Shown piece by piece: positions 35,035-45,583 of a stretch of DNA of 64,000 nucleotides. The notes under the pieces were generated by a model. It was not told the DNA's origin and made no database searches. It saw nothing but the letters and a program-made list of their open reading frames with translations. The stretch is from the NCBI GenBank assembly GCA_034766995.1, contig CM068322.1, forward strand, positions 33,331,439 to 33,395,438. Reading direction: 5' to 3'. The first letter of the stretch is position 1. Each line of letters starts with the position of its first letter. The translations under genes were made by a program, and so were the position numbers. Source of the stretch: Acanthacorydalis orientalis. Its lineage: Eukaryota; Arthropoda; Insecta; Megaloptera; Corydalidae.

Positions 35035-35603
35035 TGTGTAAGTTTTTATTTACACAAGTAAATAATCTTTATACCTACGTGTTTGTGTATGCATGTCTTT
35101 TGAGACAAGAGATAAATTTGTTCACATAAACTCCATACAATTTTTGATTATGGCAATATATATTCAGACCATTTTTCTCGACGTTCTGTACATTGCAAGT
35201 TATAAGCTTCCACACCGCGTCACATACATCAAAGTCTGATTTTTTAATAAGAATAAAGCACCGGCGCAATCTAGTTCTCGTGCACGCACTTACAGGGGTT
35301 CCATGAACAGATCGACTTTCATTCGTCGAACGTTTTCGATTTTTTATTACACTTTTACACGTTCGCAATCATTTTCTTTACAAAAAAAAGAAACGCCAAC
35401 AGTTCGAAAGAGTTTCTTCGATCTGAATGAATGTTCAATCCAATGTCGCTCTACTCAATGATTTCAATTTGATAATTAGTTTCACAAATTAATCAGTTTT
35501 TCAATCCGCGAATCACAAAAGTATATTCAATTGTTTTGTGGTTTGTGAGTGGATAAAAGAATTAGTTCCTGAGTGTGATTTAGTCGCAGTGATGGTTCTA
35601 TAT

Positions 35604-35672
<69 letters not shown>

Positions 35673-35687
35673 ATATATATATATATA
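34231..35687. other. AT-rich sequence, no recognised gene
   Basis: (TA)n at 35003-35031 and 35608-35689. A forward repeat X end (GTTTGTGAGTGGATAAAAGA and TTTAGTCGCAGTGATGG) lies at 35540-35600, directly before the second (TA)n. Confidence 0.45.
35003..35031. repeat. (TA)n microsatellite
   Basis: 29 bp of TA. Confidence 0.9.
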
Positions 35688-35689
35688 TT
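35608..35689. repeat. (TA)n microsatellite next to a mariner end
   Basis: About 82 bp of TA with one GTAG break; the mariner relic at 35688 starts at its right edge. Confidence 0.95.
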
Positions 35690-36212
35690 AAGTGTACCGG
35701 AAAAGAATGTCGTTTTTTTAAATGGAATAAATAAATATCGTTAACAATTTTATTTATTAAAAATTAATTTCAAAATAATTCCCCTCATTAAATACAACCT
35801 TGCTCCGTCTCTCAATCAGCATTTTAATTCCTCTTTCATAAAAATCAAGAATCTTTGAATTAAAATAATCAGCTAGTCCATTTTTAACATCTTCAAAACT
35901 TTACAAATTTCTACCATCTAAAAAAATGTTACATTGACCTGAAAAGATGATAATCCGACAGCGCAAGATCTGCAGAGTACGGTGGGTGTCGAATTTTTAT
36001 CCATTCTAAGGTTTTAATTTTGTCGTATGTGATTTTTGAAACATGCGGTCGCCCATGTCGTCTTCACTCAGTTTATGCGGTATCCATTTTATTTGTTTCC
36101 ACGCCTTTCCCATTTTTTAACGTGTTCCTATACACTTGGCCGAGAGTGTTTTAAATTAACAGTAATTTTTTTGAATAGTTAACGTTGGATTTGCTTCAAT
36201 TTCGGCAGTTCA
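35688..36212 (-). mobile_element. Internally deleted mariner, separate lineage
   Basis: The left end TTAAGTGTACCGGAAAAG abuts the (TA)n tract. On the minus strand, broken frames give an N-terminal portion (QIQR.LF.KITVNLKHSRPS, then GKAWKQIKWIPHKLSEDD, the mariner WVPHEL motif). A deletion follows, then IRHPPYSADLALSDYHLF (third catalytic Asp) and NGLADYFNSKILDFYERGIK to the end FNEGNYFEINF with its stop. The first two catalytic Asp residues are deleted. HTH-plus-tail architecture again, but with terminal and coding sequences different from dMar-1 and dMar-2. Confidence 0.75.
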
Positions 36213-36214
36213 GA

Positions 36215-36480
36215 CATCATCCGCTGCCATGATGCGTACTGTGTGCTTATCATGTGTCGTTCAGCTCTCTACTCCATATAAGATTGTTGGTAGGAACGCT
36301 GACTTATACATCTACAACTTGGTCTTCTTCATCACCTCTTTCTTTCCTATCACTGTTTGACCAAACTGGTAATAAATTCTGTTGACCTTCTTAACGCTGC
36401 TCAGTACTTCCTGATCGATTCTCCCATCCCTGATAATTTTGACTCCACGAATTTTATTCTTGACTTAATTAAGATTTCTC
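36215..36480 (-). pseudogene. Non-LTR retrotransposon reverse transcriptase, C-terminal scrap
   Basis: On the minus strand, frames read RIDQEVLSSVKKVNRIYYQF, then QTVIGKKEVMKKTKL, YKSAFLPTILYGVES and TTHDKHTVRIMAADDV. This matches the region just C-terminal to the catalytic domain of RTE/Jockey-type insect non-LTR reverse transcriptases, where a LPTLLYG(C/A)E.W box and an AEM..LR block are typical. There are several stops and frameshifts. The fragment directly abuts the 5' end of the deleted mariner at 36212. Confidence 0.7.
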
Positions 36481-36717
36481 CAGTAACAAGATAAACATTT
36501 ACTTTCTTTAAAGCTTATTTAGTTTTAGTGAAGTGAAACAACCACCAAGTGTCGCTCAAGTGTTAATTACATTATATTCCCAAATAAACACTGATATGTA
36601 TCCTGAATGTCACTGAGAAGGATCGTTGCGTGGTTTGAAGCGATAAACTAAGTTAAAAATACCTCAACATATATTATTTATATCATAACTCAATTGAATT
36701 AATTTTATTATATTTAT

Positions 36718-36773
<56 letters not shown>
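36718..36773. repeat. Compound (CA)n(TA)n microsatellite
   Basis: Six CA units followed by about 43 bp TA. Confidence 0.95.
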
Positions 36774-36776
<3 letters not shown>

Positions 36777-37215
36777 TGTGTATCAACCAAACACAGACAC
36801 ACATTTATATATTTGCCGAATCCACGTCCATAAAAGGAAAACAACTTTAATATCCGTAATTTGAAACGCACACACCCGACCGGGAACCGGTAGTGAGACC
36901 GCTGCGTATTACTATTTATACCCGGATATTTTACAAAAGGTAAAAGTACGAGATTTCTTCGAATGTTTCAAATTAAAATGATTCTCGTTCATGTGCTCCC
37001 GTTCCGATTACAGCCATGTAATTTTTAGGATTGGTTCGTCGTCGTACTCGTTCGGCACGTGCTTTTAATATATAATTAGTTGGAATTACTTTTCGTACAC
37101 TGTGAATAAATAATTATGGTTCGGAGTGAATGCACAAGCTCATAATAAATTATTTATGTGTATATTTTAATTAAAGGACCCGTCTCTACCCGTACGTTTT
37201 GTACTTTATATACGT

Positions 37216-37223
<8 letters not shown>

Positions 37224-37280
<57 letters not shown>
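37224..37280. repeat. (TA)n microsatellite
   Basis: 57 bp of TA. Confidence 0.95.
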
Positions 37281-37284
<4 letters not shown>

Positions 37285-37542
37285 ATAAATATTTAAATAC
37301 GATTTTCCATGAGCAAACAGATTTTCGGTTGTCATTTACTTGTTTTGCTAATGTTTCTCTTGAAAATGAAATGATTCTTGGACTTTTTGAATTCAAATCA
37401 AAGAAAAAATTAGAAATATCTCGCACAGTTTGTTAGAAAAATGTACCAAAATATTAAAATTGATTGCGATCATTTACTTTCACAAACAACTTTTTCACTC
37501 ATGCCACTAGTAACCAGAAAATTTTAGACTAAAACATACTCA

Positions 37543-37677
37543 TGGTCAATATAACGAAATGTTGAAAATTCGCTTGATTAATCTTTTTATATTACTGCCG
37601 CAGGGACGGAAGGGGTACATTTATCCCTCTTGGTCAATATAACGAAATGTTGAAAATTCGTTTGATTAATCTTTTTG
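37543..37677 (+). repeat. Direct duplication of a 47-bp unit
   Basis: TGGTCAATATAACGAAATGT and the 27 bases after it occur at 37543 and 37631 with a single visible mismatch (CGCTTG/CGTTTG), separated by about 41 bp containing CCGCAGGGACGGAAGGGG. Confidence 0.85.
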
Positions 37678-38544
37678 TGAAGTATTTTGTCGTCAATGCT
37701 ATTATTAGTTTAACTTGTCTATGTAATTATTATGTGTGCTTTATTCAAAGATAAAGCGCTTGTGTGTGCGGATGTTTAAAATATTGCAAGATTATTTTAG
37801 TCTATCTATTTTCTTTCTATTTATCTATTTTTTCCAAAATAATAAAATATACCTAAAGTGGAGAGCGAAAAAGTGTTACAACAAAATTTATGCAGATAAT
37901 TTATCTGAGTGTGGTAATGACATTGAAGATTTTGTAAAATTTCATTTTAATAATCACGATAGCGCTAACAGTGACGTTATTGTAAACAGAATGGTTACAG
38001 TTTTAGTGACTCTAAAAGTGATAGTAATTCTGAAAATGCTAACCTTTGGGCGATAGGCGATGCAAAAAATGCCGGCCGGATATGTATCAGGATCGATTTT
38101 CAATCTTTGAAGTATTCCTAAAACAAAAAAAACAGTTTCAATAAAGATATCAATTCAATTCGTTTAAGATGTTTGACAAAAAAAAAACAGAATCATCGTA
38201 AAATTCTATTACAGAATTAAAGACAGTTATCGTGACTGAAATGGATGTTCCCGCGCGTTGCATCCGCCACGCAGCCGGAACGAAAATCCACCTCTATATG
38301 AAAATATTATGGTGCACGGACGAGCGTACACTCTACAAATTCTTTAAATATTTTCCAATCGTCGAACGAACGTCTCGTATAGTTTGTAATCGGTCCGGAT
38401 AAATTCTCTCCGGATCGAACGAAAATTGTTTAATAACAAAAATGATTTGTCGGGTTCAAAACTAGAATATTTGTTAATTAGACAGTATATTTCCAGGGTT
38501 TAGCGATACGGAAACTTGTCTACGTTTTAAAATGTTTTAAATGA
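37678..38544. other. Unrecognised sequence with a 106-codon open frame
   Basis: An open frame at 37736-38056 (plus) begins with a hydrophobic Phe/Ile/Leu stretch (about residues 22-35) and continues with an acidic middle (NLSECGNDIEDF). No family recognised, the AT-rich codon use is like the background, and no second exon is evident. Probably not a gene. Confidence 0.3.
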
Positions 38545-38775
38545 CACACTAGCTGATTCACTTCCACAGACGAATTCTGTCTCCGTTCCGAAAACTAAAA
38601 AACTATTTTCTAATCAAAAATGTTCAATTATTAATTACAAGTCGATTCTGATTGTTGTTGTGTATACTTTTATGTTAATATCATCCATCATCTTCAGTGC
38701 ACTGAGTTAGAGAAAAATATTTGTCTTGTTTGTGAGGTGCAAAAAGAATTCGTTTGTAAAATGTAATAAATTCCA
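38545..38775. repeat. Two repeat X pieces in opposite orientation
   Basis: A reverse copy at 38545-38700 (GATTCACTTCCACAGACGAA, CTAATCAAAAATGTTCAATT, ATCATCCATCATCTTC) is followed at 38725-38775 by a forward end (TTGTTTGTGAGGTGCAAAAA, GAATTCGTTTGTAAAA). Confidence 0.55.
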
Positions 38776-38909
38776 ATACCGAAAAACTTTTTCTATTCTC
38801 TATAATCACACCATAGTTTCATAGAAACTAAACGATAAAAAATATTTTATTCACAGTGAAAAACATCAATTTTTATATTATGCAAAATCTGATTTTCTGA
38901 CAAAAACCG

Positions 38910-38955
38910 AATATATGTATATATATATATATATATATATAGAAAGAGAGAGAAA
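38910..38955. repeat. Compound (TA)n(GA)n microsatellite
   Basis: About 32 bp TA followed by GAAAGAGAGAGAAA. Confidence 0.9.
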
Positions 38956-40018
38956 AAATCCTGGGTCTCTAAACAATCGATTTATAGATATGTAGATTAA
39001 ATAAATGTGCGTGTGTCTGTGTGTGTGTAAATACATTCTTAAAACTGAATATATACACATTGGTAGTTCGTGTAAAATGAGAGTAGCGCGTTTGTGGCGC
39101 CTGTGGTAAACGAATGTCGGTCCAAACAAGCACCCGCACGAGCTTTAATCTCTAATTGAATCCGTGGACGAGTCTAAAAATAGAGAGAACGTTTATGATG
39201 AGGCAGCTCGTTACATAATTTCAAGGTACATCATAACCAGAAATTAAACACAGAACCAGGTCAAAATACGCATTCGTACAAATATTTAAATGTTGTGTCG
39301 ACACAATATATATATGTAAACAAATCATAATTCTATGAATGAATTCATTTTTAAATAAATATCTTTCATAAATTTACTTATCTCTAATACTCTACAATTG
39401 GTGGAAAAGAAAGTAGAATTAATTAACGATTTGAGAAAACATTCACAATTATAAAACAGCCCAACCGAACACACCGAGTGAGAAAATTAGACACTAAACT
39501 CACTTTTACAAAGGAAATCTTTTTTTCAAGCCACAGGGCACACGGAATCTTTCTGGTCAAAAATATACAATAAATTATCATTGACTATTATTGATTATCG
39601 CTTGTACGGATTTTGATTTTAAGTCCATACTCCTTTAAGCCATTCGACACAAATTACATACCGGTGTGTAATGGAGTACCAAGCCAAAAAGACGAATGAT
39701 CGTCTTATAAGAAATATTTCGACTCGAATGGTTAAATGCTAAGTTAGAAACAAATCTGAAAGAGAGAGATAGAAGAGAGAAAAATCTATTGAGCAGATTT
39801 TCAGGTTTTAAAATGTTGAATGACTGCGGGTTGAATTCCCAAAAAATGATTGTCTATTGGGGATAATCGGTTCATCGTTCAGTTTTTATAAATATTTTTC
39901 AAGTAACTTTATATACAAAAATAATGAAGAAAATTTCACTTCAGTAATTAAATGTTTCTATTCATTTCTTTAATATGATACCAGTAGTTTTTACAAGACT
40001 AGTCAAATCGTACTCAAT

Positions 40019-40132
40019 TATAAAAATATTATATATATATACTTATATATATAATATTTATATAAAAATAAAAATATATATAAAAATATATAAAGTATAT
40101 ATATATAAAAATATTATATATATATACTTCCA
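40019..40132. repeat. Complex TA/TAAAAA low-complexity tract with 24-bp direct repeat
   Basis: The phrase ATAAAAATATTATATATATA with TACTT after it occurs at about 40020 and 40106, with related units between. Confidence 0.85.
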
Positions 40133-40628
40133 AATTTATTCGGAAAACGATCATTTTTGAATCCTTCATATACAAGATTTAGAGTCAACAGTAAAATTAA
40201 TTCAATGGTATAATAAAAAAACTATCAAACAGTTATATGCATAGAAATATTCACTAGAGAAAGAACTGCAATAAAATAAAATTAACTCACTCCTGTTACG
40301 TTCACATTTATTATTCAAACATTCATTTTTTCGATAAGTTTCGGGACGATAGATTTTTCTTTAATGCTTTTTAACACGAAGCTAACCAAGAATATCAACC
40401 ACTTCTAATAGAAATTCAATCTGTTTTTTTCTTTTTTGATAATCCATTCAACGTACACGAATTTCAATTTACTTTCAACGAAATGGATTCTGTTTTAATA
40501 GTTTAACAGAAATTGTTTGCTTTATTCTCTGTGATCGGAGAATTTAAATACGTAATGCATTATTTCCCCTCTTTCTCCCACTCTTTATCTTCCTCTCTTT
40601 ACATTCATATATCTATATATATAAATTA

Positions 40629-40795
40629 GGTTGGTGCAATAATAATTGCGGTTTTTACGTACTGAATATAGACACGGATATATCAGTTAAATATTATATT
40701 TATGAATCAAAATAAACATCATTGGCCTGCACACATTTCTCCCAGCGGGAGACAAGTTTGTTTATTCCTACAAGATGATCATATGTTCGAATCGG
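40629..40795 (-). mobile_element. Mariner 3' end fragment (dMar-3 family)
   Basis: After a TA, GGTTGGTGCAATAATAATTG begins the same ~165 bp seen at 41458-41620, including GGCCTGCACACATTTCTCCC. It stops abruptly at about 40795, so it is a truncated copy of the mariner's 3' end. Confidence 0.75.
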
Positions 40796-41457
40796 ATATA
40801 CAGTGTTCGTGTTACACTCGTTTGTGTAAGATGTGTTTTATAAACAATACAGTTTGTTATTCTAACTAAGTCACTTTCATTTATGTTTTTTTTCTGACAG
40901 CACACAATCGATAAAAAATTTCAAAACTACAGTACATAAAACTCAGATTTCTCTGTACCTTAACGCTTGGAGGATGGTGAATTGGTTATCGAAATAGGCA
41001 TCAGAAACAATCACAAAAATGAATAATTATTTACAGAATATTTTGAGCTAGATTTTTTTGTGCTTTTCAAATAGAAAAGAATTAATTTGTAAAAGTTTCA
41101 TATTTGAGTTATAGACAGATTTAACTGAATTACATCTATGATCAAATCAATAGAAGAATACGAAGCGAATAAATAATCGAATGCTGATAAAACTAGTTTA
41201 TTGTCTCGAATCTATATCTGATATATGTTTGAGTTTTAAGTAAGCAGCAATTTTAATCTTAAAACAGTTCATTTATGAATTATAAACGCGGAATAACTGA
41301 AAGAATTGGTTTTCTGGCCAATATCAAATTTTATTTTTAAACTGATAGATCCTGTGTCCAGTTTCAGCTCTTCAATCACTTGCAGTAGTTTGTGACACTG
41401 AATACCATCTAGATGACAAGAAAGATGGTTCAAAAATTGACACTGATCGTAGTATTA
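40796..41457. other. AT-rich sequence containing one forward repeat X copy
   Basis: Repeat X at about 40945-41110 (GATTTCTCTGTACCTTAACG, GAGGATGGTGAATTGG, AATTAATTTGTAAAAG). Nothing else recognised. Confidence 0.45.
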
Positions 41458-42172
41458 GGTTGATGCAAAATTATTGCGGTTTTTACGTATCGAGTATATA
41501 AACGCATATATCAGTTAAAAATTATATTTTTTAATCAAAACGAAGACCATCGGCCTGCACACATTTCTCCCAACGGGAAACAAGTTTGTTTATTCGTACA
41601 AGATAGAATTCTGGAGGCTTGAATCGAAAGCGCTTTAAGCTGATGCTTGATCTTTAAAATCCTTCTCTCGCAGAAAATTAATTAAATTTTTAAAAAATAA
41701 TAATCTGTCGGAGACAGGTTCGGAGAATAAAGTGGATGAGGTAAGGTTTCATAACCCTTACATTTAATTTTTTTAAGTCATTTGTGAGACGTGTCCTTTG
41801 GCACTGAAGGACGTCCACGACCCACCTCATCATCGAGGTTTTCGTTTCTGTTGCAAAATTTTTGGAACCAGTATTGAGTTGTACGTTCACTAATCGACTC
41901 TTCACCAAAAACAAATTTGATATTCCAACCAGTTTTTGTTGCTTTATATCCCAATTCAAACTCATACAACAGAATCGCGCGAATGACTAATTTAAGAGGT
42001 TATATCCAACGATACTAATGAATGAAAAAAATAGACATCAGCTGAAATCAGTAGTGCTGATTTCATTGATTACAATAATATACCACATGGCTATAACAAA
42101 AGATAACGGTGACAAGAAAAGTTGTCGCCAAAACTTAAAATTATAAAAACCGCAATTACTTTTGCACATATT
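41458..42172 (-). mobile_element. Internally deleted mariner with both ends (dMar-3)
   Basis: The left tip GGTTGATGCAAAATTATTGC and right tip GCAATTACTTTTGCACAT are inverted repeats followed by matching TTTTTA/TAAAAA blocks; ~715 bp. On the minus strand the transposase starts MYEFELGYKATKTGWNIKFV, then VFGEESISERTTQYWFQKFC (HTH) and LDDEVGRGRPSVP, and breaks at a stop after TSHK. Past the deletion it reads GYETLPHPLYSPNLSPTDYY (third Asp) to KNLINFLREKDFKD. The two other catalytic Asp residues and the second HTH are deleted. This is the HTH-plus-tail architecture in a third lineage. Confidence 0.85.
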
Positions 42173-42331
42173 AATGTTTACATATTGAAAATTTTCGGTA
42201 CTTTCAGTTACTTCTTTCTCCGCCTTCACGCTCTGCACATAATTGCAATCAGATTTTCGCAAGCAAAAATCAAAAATGACCTGAAGTATATTGTCCTGGA
42301 AGTCTGTTGTCCTTTTGAAAAAACGATTCCA

Positions 42332-42372
42332 TACTTAAAATGATAAAAAACCGCGACTATTTTGCACCAAAT
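42332..42372 (+). mobile_element. Isolated mariner terminus (dMar-3 type)
   Basis: AAAAAACCGCGACTATTTTG then CACCAAATTCATA is another right-hand dMar-3 terminus, 200 bp beyond the end of the previous element and next to a (TA)n tract. A second, mostly deleted copy or a duplicated end. Confidence 0.6.
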
Positions 42373-42380
42373 TCATATCT

Positions 42381-42383
<3 letters not shown>

Positions 42384-42430
<47 letters not shown>
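42384..42430. repeat. (TA)n microsatellite
   Basis: About 47 bp of TA. Confidence 0.95.
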
Positions 42431-42433
<3 letters not shown>

Positions 42434-43105
42434 AATGTGTTCGGTTGTAGACGAATGCATAGGTAATGCAAAAATAAGCATTATTCGAACATCACTGTGA
42501 AAATATTATTCTTCAATAAAACACGAAAACGGTAGATGTCAAAACCTATTGTTATTATAATGTAGGACGTGTTTCGTTCGATATGAAAGATGTACTTTTT
42601 TCCCCCCCGCCGACATCCAGCAACATCCGTCGACCATCGTAGCGCGCGATATCAAAGATCAGCGAGCGTCAACAAGAATTTAAATTTAAAATCCAGTAAA
42701 TCCGCGCCGAGTGAATGAAAACGTTATCCAATTCGAACGAAGAAATTTGATTCGCGGCTCATTTGTGTTTCGTTTTCATTCCGCCATGAATAAATATGAA
42801 CGGCGTCTGACGAGTGTCCGTGTTCGTTAATGTCCACAGGTGTTTTTTTCCCGTTCAGTGCCGAAATTTATTCCGAGATATGACTGTTATATTGTTTTCG
42901 AGATTAGGCGTGATTCGATTGTGCAGCTTTGTTTTGCGTCGCCGAGGGATTTTTTTTAAAACGATGTTCGGGCGAAATTCAATTACTTTCACTCGAACCG
43001 AACGAATCGGGTTCGTTGAACGTTCTATTAACATATTTTAATAAAATCGTTTTCGATTATTGTTCTTGTGTCGTTTTCTTGTATAATAATCAACTGTTGT
43101 TATTA
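42431..43105. other. CpG-richer sequence, no recognised gene
   Basis: 42600-43050 has higher GC and CpG (CCCCCCCGCCGACATCC near 42603). Chance frames on the plus strand; no domain recognised. Confidence 0.4.
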
Positions 43106-43190
43106 TTAGGTGTACGAAATAATTCTGTGTCTTTAAGTTGATTCAATCGTAACTCTGTTCTAAATTAAAATAGTTTCTTGTCGTTTTGGG
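43106..43190 (+). mobile_element. dMar-1 family, 5' end fragment
   Basis: TTAGGTGTACGAAATAATTC, then CTGTGTCTTTAAGTTGATTC and TAGTTTCTTGTCGTTTTGGG match the first ~85 bp of dMar-1 and show its complete left terminus. Confidence 0.75.
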
Positions 43191-43433
43191 AATTATTTTA
43201 TCTAAAAAAATCAATTCGTCAAAAACTGTACATATTAAAATACTTTTTTTATTAGACAAATAAAAATTATATCAGAATACAGTTTAACACTGTCGACTAA
43301 GCACATTTTAATGGCGACTCTACTATTTTTCTGTACTTCGGTTCTCAAAACATGATAGAACCGCCTTAAAAATCCGTACAAATAGCATTTGAAAATGATC
43401 AATAATATTTTAAATATAGAATCAAAAGTCAAT
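43191..43433. other. Unrecognised sequence with weak repeat X similarity
   Basis: TTTTTCTGTACTTCGGTTCT near 43325 recalls repeat X; no gene. Confidence 0.3.
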
Positions 43434-43866
43434 TTAACCCCTTGACATACGAAATGATCAAAATATATTATTTATTTTTCAGTTTAGCATCTGTGTAAGC
43501 TCAACAAAGAAATGAATATTTATACATGACTAAATATTACAATTCAACACTAATAACCAAAATTAATAAAGAATAATTAGATAACAAATTAAATAGTAAT
43601 TCAATAGTCCTGTAGAGTCTGAAACTTTTAGAAACATTCTGGTAAATGAAGAGGAATTTGATATTTTTTGCACTGCCGAGTCGTTTCGCTGCTTATATTA
43701 TTTTTTTAGCACACACGTGACATCTCTTTGCAGAATGTTGCTTTTTACCAGTAGAAGGCATATGTTGAGGAAAATTTACTCTCACTCGAATATCCCATTT
43801 GGTTTTCACCATCACTTTCGTACAAATTCAAAACACACAAGTTGCAGAGTTGGTTTCTATGGACAC

Positions 43867-43944
<78 letters not shown>

Positions 43945-44078
43945 CAGTTCTTTCTAATATTTGCTTTGTAGCTGCACTAAAGCGGATTAAATCTGCATGC
44001 GTCTCAGAGACTTCAATGTTTATAATGCCATATGAAAGACATAACATATCAGAGACGCTTTTGTATGACAAAGGGTTA
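43434..44078 (-). mobile_element. Internally deleted piggyBac-like element with both ends and an internal (TA)n
   Basis: TTAA at 43434-43437 and 44075-44078. Inward tips CCCCTTGACATACGAAA (left) and CCCTTTGTCATACAAAA (right, minus strand) are good terminal inverted repeats. On the minus strand 43600-43800 encodes VRVNFPQHMPSTGKKQHSAK, then CKEMSRVC-type and TTRQCKKYQIPLHLPECF. This is the piggyBac C-terminal Cys/His-rich domain, with one stop and several substitutions. The catalytic core is gone and its place is taken by a 72-bp (TA)n tract. 645 bp; non-autonomous. Confidence 0.85.
43870..43941. repeat. (TA)n microsatellite inside the piggyBac derivative
   Basis: 72 bp of TA, the longest pure TA in this part of the window. 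Confidence 0.95.
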
Positions 44079-45004
44079 AACACAAAACCAAATAATCATA
44101 GATTTTTCTGTACATCACGCAATACTTTTCTGACACTGGCTAAATACAAATCCACAAATGAATTTTTCTTTCACCGTACAAACTACAGACCTGTTTTGAT
44201 CAATAAACGATCATTGACAAGTTGTACGTTTTTTATTAGCGATTCTAACATCCTTTGAACGCGAAAGCATGGAAAAATGATCGAATCGCCGTCGAAATGT
44301 TTATTACACCCGGTCATAGTAAACTTTGGATTTCTCCTATCACTGATTACAACAAATCGACCCGTCGAGAAACGTAAAGATAATTATTCGCCGTTCTCGC
44401 GAGATATCAACGCAGACATCCCCGTCGAAGAAATCCGACACCGAGCCGTACATCTGTTTGTATGCGTTCGACTTTATATTCGTCGAAATGTGATTCGACG
44501 GAACCGTTTCGTTTGTACAGTTCGCCGTTCGGGGATCGCAGGCGAGGACCGTTCGCGCCACCCGATGTACATTAAGTTCGACGACAGAATACGGTCATTG
44601 TGGACCGAGTAAAAGCATCGACATTAAGTAAATAGACAATGAAGTTATGTAAGTTAGACAAACCTCGTAAATTGTGTTTTGATTACCGCAAGTCGAATAA
44701 CTTTCCGGATAATCTAATTTCAAGTAAGGTAACGCTCTTGTCCTATTTACAGATATGAATCTCTGTGTGTGTGTGTGTGCGAACGCGTGTCTGTGTGTTT
44801 GGATATCAGCGTTCATGTGCGCGCGTGTGTGTGTTTATATACAAGCGTTGGAAACATGATGCATTCAGTGTTCTAATTGCACTTAGAAAGTCAATACCGA
44901 AGAGTACATCACGAGTACTGCAGAGCATGTACATATATCACAGTTGTTTGTAGCATAAGTTATGTAAATTTATCTTAAATTATATATAATTATATACATA
45001 TATA
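44079..45004. other. Unrecognised sequence; GT tract; reverse repeat X piece
   Basis: A reverse X piece at 44125-44225 (CTGACACTGGCTAAATAC, CACAAATGAATTTTTC, TTTTGATCAATAAACG). CpG-richer 44280-44600 has chance frames on both strands. GT-rich tract at 44762-44838. Confidence 0.45.
44762..44838. repeat. GT-rich low-complexity tract
   Basis: Several GTGTGTGT runs separated by GCGAACGCG-type sequence. Confidence 0.8.
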
Positions 45005-45130
45005 TATATATTACTCAGTTCAGAACTGAAAAGAACTGAATCCTATTCACCCAAGTGATAATTGTTCTATTTCCATTATGATACATTTGTAAATAGAACA
45101 ATAACTATTCAATGAATGATTATTTAAATG
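45005..45130 (+). repeat. Left arm of a 125-bp inverted repeat pair
   Basis: Inverse of 46225-46350 at roughly 80-85 percent by eye: both share ATATTA.TCAGT.CAGAA, CTATTCACCC-like text, CATTATGATACATTT and AACAATAACTATTCAAT. The arm itself folds (ATTGTTCTATTT at 45060 against AAATAGAACAAT at 45091). Confidence 0.8.
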
Positions 45131-45583
45131 TTATTTACATGCATTTCGATAGTAATTCCTTGATTCTGTGTTCGAACTGACTTTTTAAATTTTAATTAAA
45201 ATCCACCTGATGCAAGTCGAAAACGAAATTAACTCATTTATTAGGAAATCAATTTTTAAAAATTGTCATGTGTAATGATACAGATTTTGTAAAGTAAATT
45301 TAACCACTTAAGCGTTAATGTCGAGTGTGCTCGTCATGAAAAGATGGTATTTTTTTTTGTTTAATGTCGAGTATACTCGTCATGTAGGAAAACAATTCTC
45401 TTTTTGCTATTTATTGTAAAATTTAGGTTAAATATATATATTTGTAATTTTAACACATTTTAGAATACTTCTAAGCAGTTTTCTCTCTGTTTTATGAATC
45501 TAACTTCTGCTATCTAGACAAGGTATTATTGGGTAGAATAGAAAAACTTGTGAAGTGAATAACGTTTTTCTTTATCGTCCCAG

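Larger units (their letters stand above)
36481..37542. other. AT-rich sequence, no recognised gene
   Basis: Microsatellites at 36718-36773 and 37224-37280. A reverse X-like piece (CATTTACTTTCACAAACAAC TTTTTCACTCA) lies at 37465-37500. Confidence 0.45.
38776..40628. other. AT-rich sequence, no recognised gene
   Basis: Compound microsatellite at 38910-38955 and a complex TA/TAAAAA tract at 40019-40132. No coding similarity. Confidence 0.45.

Noticed and set aside
37736..38056. 106-codon open frame as a small membrane protein
   Set aside because: The hydrophobic stretch is only poly-Phe/Ile from AT-rich sequence, there is no promoter or splice evidence, and the surrounding repeats suggest non-coding DNA.
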